Shown here piece after piece: positions 26,301 to 29,325 of a DNA stretch of 29,325 nucleotides. The notes below the pieces were generated by a model. The model was not told the DNA's origin. It saw nothing but the letters and a program-made list of their open reading frames with translations, and did not search any database. Position numbers and translations under genes: made by a program. This DNA comes from Clostridia bacterium (GTDB lineage Bacteria; Bacillota_A; Clostridia; Oscillospirales; Acutalibacteraceae), in contig RZYX01000018.1 of the NCBI GenBank assembly GCA_009930155.1, positions 1-29,325 of the forward strand, given 5' to 3'. Every line of letters starts with the position of its first letter. Position 1 is the first letter of the stretch.

Positions 26301-29300
26301 CATCCAATGTGGGTATTTCGTAACACATTCAGAAGTCAACAAATCTATTGATATCCATAATTCCGATTTAAATATATTTGTCGAATTATTAATCCAAGAC
26401 AATTCTATTCTCAATTTTAGTGCCGACAGTTCACATATTTCATTTTATGGGAATAGTGAATTTTTTGCAAATTTTAACGGAGGGAATCAACAATTCTATG
26501 ATGTACTATTTTCAGGAACAACTAACGAAGAAGATAAAGATTTACTTGTTTTTGTTGCAGGAGCAAACACTTACAATGTTTTTAAAGCACTTAACGGAGT
26601 TAGTTTATTTATAGAAGCCGGAAAAACACAAGTTGTTGACTCTTCAATAATAATCAACGGAACTTGTCAAAATTATGCAAGCTTAAATTCTTCAGAAGAA
26701 GGAACCCTTTGCGTTTTTGACAGTCACAATGCTGTAAACGATACTATTATCTGTGTTAATCTTTTAGATAGCAGAATTATTCCGTCAGGAGTTGCGATGC
26801 TAAGTAATAATCTCGGCAATAATGTGGGATGGATATTTAATACAATTCCAGCAGCAGAAGCAAGCTTTGACATTCCATATCCGGCATGTTTATCGTCGTC
26901 TGTTACATTTACCAACACTTCAGAATCCATGTGGGGTGCCTCAAATAATTTAATTTACGAATGGATAATCGAAAATCAAGACACAACAAATACCGAACAT
27001 CTTACACATACTTTTAACTCTCAAGGTGAATATACAATATTATTAACCGCAACCGATACAATTACAGGTTGTTACGACACACATATCGATAATCTTGAAA
27101 TTACAGATCATTGGATAAGCATTTCATCAAGCTTGCCGGGATTAGAATTTTGCGAAGGCACTGAGGTAACATTTACTGCAATTAGCGATTTAGCAACCGA
27201 ATTTTTCTTTTATAAAAATAATGTATGGATTGATATGGGAGATCCAACAATAAATGAATATACCACAACCACTTTGCAAAATGAAGATACAATAAAAGCT
27301 GTCGCAGTTTATAATGGATGTACAAAAACAAGTAATAGTTTAGGTGTAACTGTTTTCCCGACCCCAACAGTAACTCTATCATGTTCAGAAGCAGATACTA
27401 CGGTGTGTGACGGCGAAACGATTACATTTACAGCAAATGGAGCCGATTTATACGAATTTTTTGTCGATGGAGTAAGCGTAGCCGCTTTTAGTACCAATAA
27501 CGAATTTTCAACTAGCACACTAAACGACGGACAAATCATTACCGTTAGAGGAAAATCGGCATCAGAATGTATTGCCTTTTCAAATAATATTTTTACGGTA
27601 AATGTTGTCGCAAATCCAGAAATATCACTTACTTCTGTTATTAATCCACCAGAAATTTGTTCTGGCGAATTATTTACTGCCGAAGCCACGGGAGCAGATT
27701 TGTACGAGTTTTTTGTAAATGGTGTAAGCCAAGGTTCTGCAAACTCTAATAATATATTCGAAAATTCTAATTTAACCGATGGTAATATTATTACTGTAAT
27801 GGGATACGATTCAAACTCATGTTCATCACTAAGCGACAATATTAGTGTTATTGTAAATCCAATGCCCGAAACAATTCTAACATCTTCAGATGCTGATTTA
27901 GAAATTTGTACTGGAGAAAATATCACTTTCACAGGTTCAGGAGCTGTAGAATATCAATTTTTTATTGATAATTCATCACAGGGGGCATACTCTGAGACAG
28001 AAACAATGAGCACAACCTCACTAACTCATAATCAAACAATTTCGCTTGTGGGACGCATTGGAAACTGCTACGACACAATTGATAACAATATTACTATTAG
28101 TGTTTTTCCGGTAATTGAGCTTAATGCATCAACAACTGAAATTTGCCCCGGTCAAAATATAGAATTTACTGCTAGTGGTGATACGGTTTATCAGTTTTTT
28201 ATTGATGGAAATCCAGTTACTTCGCCTGATTCAAATCCTGTTTTCTCTACTAATTCATTAACAGACGGACAAGAAGTAAGTGTGCAAGGAACCCCTGGTG
28301 CTTGCCTGCCTACTCCAATAGCAATCACAGTAAACCCAACACCTACAATAAACTTATCTTGTTCTGAAACCGACAATACCATCTGTACAGGCGATTTAAT
28401 AACTTTTTCAGCTAGCGGAGCTTTAGAATATGAGTTCTTTATTGATGGGACATCGCAAGGAGCAGCCTCTGAAACAGCCCAATTATCATCTAATGCAATC
28501 GCGTCTGGACAGACAGTAACAGTTTCGGGCTATTCAGAATTTGGATGTTTCAACACCTCATCCGACTCATATACAATTACAGTTCATGAATATCCTACTG
28601 TATCTCTTAGTTCATCAGATGCAGACGATCAAATATGTGAAGGCGAAAACATTGTTTTTTCAGCTTCGGGTGCAGACGAATACCAATTCTTTATCTCGGG
28701 AACACCACAAGGTAACTTTTCATCACTACCAACATTTAGTTCATCTGAAATTACAAACGGATCGGTAATCAGTGTCCAAGGGATGAGTAACGAATGTATA
28801 TCTACTGCAACAGAAAACTATGCAATTACTGTTTATAACTTGCCAAATGTGAGTTTAGAGGCTATTTCTCCGATATCTATTTGCGAATCCGAATTAATTT
28901 CCGTGCAAGCAAACGGAGCAAGCGAATATGAATTTTTTGTTAATTCTATTTCTCAAGGAATTCCTTCATCAAATAATATATTTGAATCAACAAATTTAAA
29001 CAACAATGACGAAATTTCTGTAGTTGGTTATCAAAATATTTGTTCTCAACAAAGTCCTGATATCATAACTGTAAATATAAATCAAATACCGGTAGTTAGT
29101 TTTACATCTGACATTCCTGTTAATGGTCTTTGTTTTGGAGATACAGCCGAATTTTTTGTAAGTGGAGCCATGAGTTATCAGTTTTTCCTTGACAATATTG
29201 AATATGGTGAAATGACAACAAACAATTCGTTATTGATTTCCGAGCTTGAAAACCATCAAGTAATTGATGTTGTAGGATATAACAATGCTTGCTTTGCTCC

Positions 29301-29325
29301 TGCACCAAATAGTATTGATGTAATT
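23356..29325 (+). CDS. Giant exported surface protein, 5' part (GNW modules, PKD, Ig-like repeat array); runs off the window end
   Basis: The frame is open from ATG 23356 to the last base, giving 1990 codons with no stop. Residues 1-20 are a signal peptide (MKKILLLSLFVNIVLCGFTA). Three copies of a Trp/Gly/Asn module common at the start of large Bacteroidetes surface proteins are visible: FFWVGNGGNW (22-31), LYWIGNTGNW (477-486) and FKWKGQTTDWNNLNNW (814-829), each followed within about 40 residues by a [VY]-x-[FI]-D segment. The intervening stretches are strings of short hydrophobic strands rich in Asn/Ser, suggestive of a beta-solenoid. A PKD-like domain occupies about 1166-1250. From about 1256, nine Ig-like repeats of about 80 residues follow; most have [IV]-C-x-G-E, a [YV]-[EQ]-FF-[IV] strand and a second Cys near the end. 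By analogy with its neighbours, I expect a CHU_C sorting domain beyond the window, but it is not visible. A promoter candidate lies just upstream. Confidence 0.9.
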   Translation, partial: MKKILLLSLFVNIVLCGFTADFFWVGNGGNWSDYNLHWATTSNGTTMHTRVPEIGDNIYFDQYSFSSTGQVVVVDTNFISCDIVNLQNVTNQFEFLSSTSDTLLITNELILAETTNMTFNFFGTLIFNQESVGQTLIFDPADHSILANIIIDINSGELNVISDLNMSSRKLLVLDGELNMNSNNLYVQHFNAASTLSDPIPITNPALSNADTLICFGSLHFLDDLDISNFSGLINFKSNSIDTNYVNINTHILNSDILFSSGEKYFLLSNLSTTKDIKFPMSGHFYSQGNNIYSKTFDLNDPYNRNIDLESSEIHTQNFILETFGLTLISENTDLFIEGTNELHFTSNNPNLKFKTLSINASETIIWDGNIEIDILSIIAGSRFYLSEASIIKLLELNATGNCGEYIEIRAICDETNLNDGSCVSILPEFISSNPIVGDYIKISNVKADGNFTLSNSFNEGGNEGWTINEPTDISTLYWIGNTGNWNTSGNWSSSTGGAPQSCIPTKKTHVVFDDLSFVANDTLFLNDFGYCASLNWENINNNVVFEGNGNLYITDSIVLNSLLSLDFSGQLNLENYNSNDTLSIKSNGVSINAPVNISGNALWNFVDATVINNQLVLKSGKVEFSGNDIIAENFISNTNTVRSINISNTNFQLTGDGNVWDILSDNLTFNSTGSELSITGSSNSSKVLNGANQIYNNINCIANFVEINGSNFFNKLEIAAGNTIKLESGSITQIDSIDGIADCVQRTSLISDFYDNPASIYKTGYDTLMLDSYYIKNIIADTTGAKYYEASNTMRSGNLEGWVFSDTVAGKTFKWKGQTTDWNNLNNWEVDGITATCLPTINDTVVIDPILFASATVDTIKITTNAFCHDFIANAITNKSLFIELEQNLTIAESLMLSDSVVFNYTIKPNIENAAEYDYGIFLTPDSVNFNLNTLSAKINVNLYCAASNPQDTIFLNSNLIMDTTAGLFVLSGHLQADHKNIQCGYFVTHSEVNKSIDIHNSDLNIFVELLIQDNSILNFSADSSHISFYGNSEFFANFNGGNQQFYDVLFSGTTNEEDKDLLVFVAGANTYNVFKALNGVSLFIEAGKTQVVDSSIIINGTCQNYASLNSSEEGTLCVFDSHNAVNDTIICVNLLDSRIIPSGVAMLSNNLGNNVGWIFNTIPAAEASFDIPYPACLSSSVTFTNTSESMWGASNNLIYEWIIENQDTTNTEHLTHTFNSQGEYTILLTATDTITGCYDTHIDNLEITDHWISISSSLPGLEFCEGTEVTFTAISDLATEFFFYKNNVWIDMGDPTINEYTTTTLQNEDTIKAVAVYNGCTKTSNSLGVTVFPTPTVTLSCSEADTTVCDGETITFTANGADLYEFFVDGVSVAAFSTNNEFSTSTLNDGQIITVRGKSASECIAFSNNIFTVNVVANPEISLTSVINPPEICSGELFTAEATGADLYEFFVNGVSQGSANSNNIFENSNLTDGNIITVMGYDSNSCSSLSDNISVIVNPMPETILTSSDADLEICTGENITFTGSGAVEYQFFIDNSSQGAYSETETMSTTSLTHNQTISLVGRIGNCYDTIDNNITISVFPVIELNASTTEICPGQNIEFTASGDTVYQFFIDGNPVTSPDSNPVFSTNSLTDGQEVSVQGTPGACLPTPIAITVNPTPTINLSCSETDNTICTGDLITFSASGALEYEFFIDGTSQGAASETAQLSSNAIASGQTVTVSGYSEFGCFNTSSDSYTITVHEYPTVSLSSSDADDQICEGENIVFSASGADEYQFFISGTPQGNFSSLPTFSSSEITNGSVISVQGMSNECISTATENYAITVYNLPNVSLEAISPISICESELISVQANGASEYEFFVNSISQGIPSSNNIFESTNLNNNDEISVVGYQNICSQQSPDIITVNINQIPVVSFTSDIPVNGLCFGDTAEFFVSGAMSYQFFLDNIEYGEMTTNNSLLISELENHQVIDVVGYNNACFAPAPNSIDVI

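Noticed and set aside
27309..27932. 207-codon open frame on the - strand
   Set aside because: It lies wholly antisense to the Ig-like repeat array of the partial giant gene, has low-complexity Val/Ser/Pro-rich content mirroring the repeats, and shows no motif. It is a shadow frame.

Overview
The window reads as part of a low-GC genome of the phylum Bacteroidota (Bacteroidetes). The evidence is three complete secreted proteins ending in the 'gliding motility-associated' C-terminal domain (CHU_C, the type B sorting signal of the type IX secretion system, T9SS), two PorP/SprF outer-membrane proteins, two PorE-like TPR/beta-propeller/OmpA proteins, many SprB repeats, and Bacteroidetes-type promoter -7 boxes (TAnnTTTG). 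Every gene is on the + strand. I see no tRNA, rRNA, CRISPR array, integrase or transposase. The genus cannot be named from this sequence alone.

Layout. Cassette A (64-13209): a small exported protein of unknown function, a 3128-residue mosaic adhesin (DUF11, DNDLL-type beta repeats, HYR, SprB repeats, type B sorting domain), a 172-bp intergenic gap holding a strong 16-bp inverted repeat, a PorP/SprF protein, and a PorE-like OmpA protein. A 382-bp gene-free stretch with a clear promoter follows. Cassette B (13592-23313): a second small exported protein, two neighbouring SprB-repeat proteins (1270 and 812 residues) with type B sorting domains, another PorP/SprF protein, and another OmpA-family protein. 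Cassette C starts at 23356 behind its own promoter candidate, with a huge exported protein that is still open at the window end (1990 codons visible).

How the genes fit together: in T9SS bacteria, SprB-like proteins with type B sorting domains need a partner of the SprF/PorP family, and PorE-type proteins tie the secretion machinery to peptidoglycan. The repeated order substrate(s) - PorP/SprF - TPR/propeller/OmpA therefore suggests self-contained units for exporting and anchoring giant surface fibres, each substrate encoded with its own outer-membrane partner and periplasmic anchor.

Most notable points: (1) the cassette B OmpA protein appears to carry a SPOR-like domain nested inside its OmpA domain, giving two peptidoglycan-binding folds in one polypeptide; (2) the two SprB proteins of cassette B have nine repeats each that match position by position, pointing to whole-array duplication; (3) the 812-residue protein has lost one cysteine in each of two adjacent repeats in complementary positions; (4) the giant adhesin gene has five tandem units of exactly 297 bp; (5) the intergenic inverted repeat ahead of the first porP-type gene.
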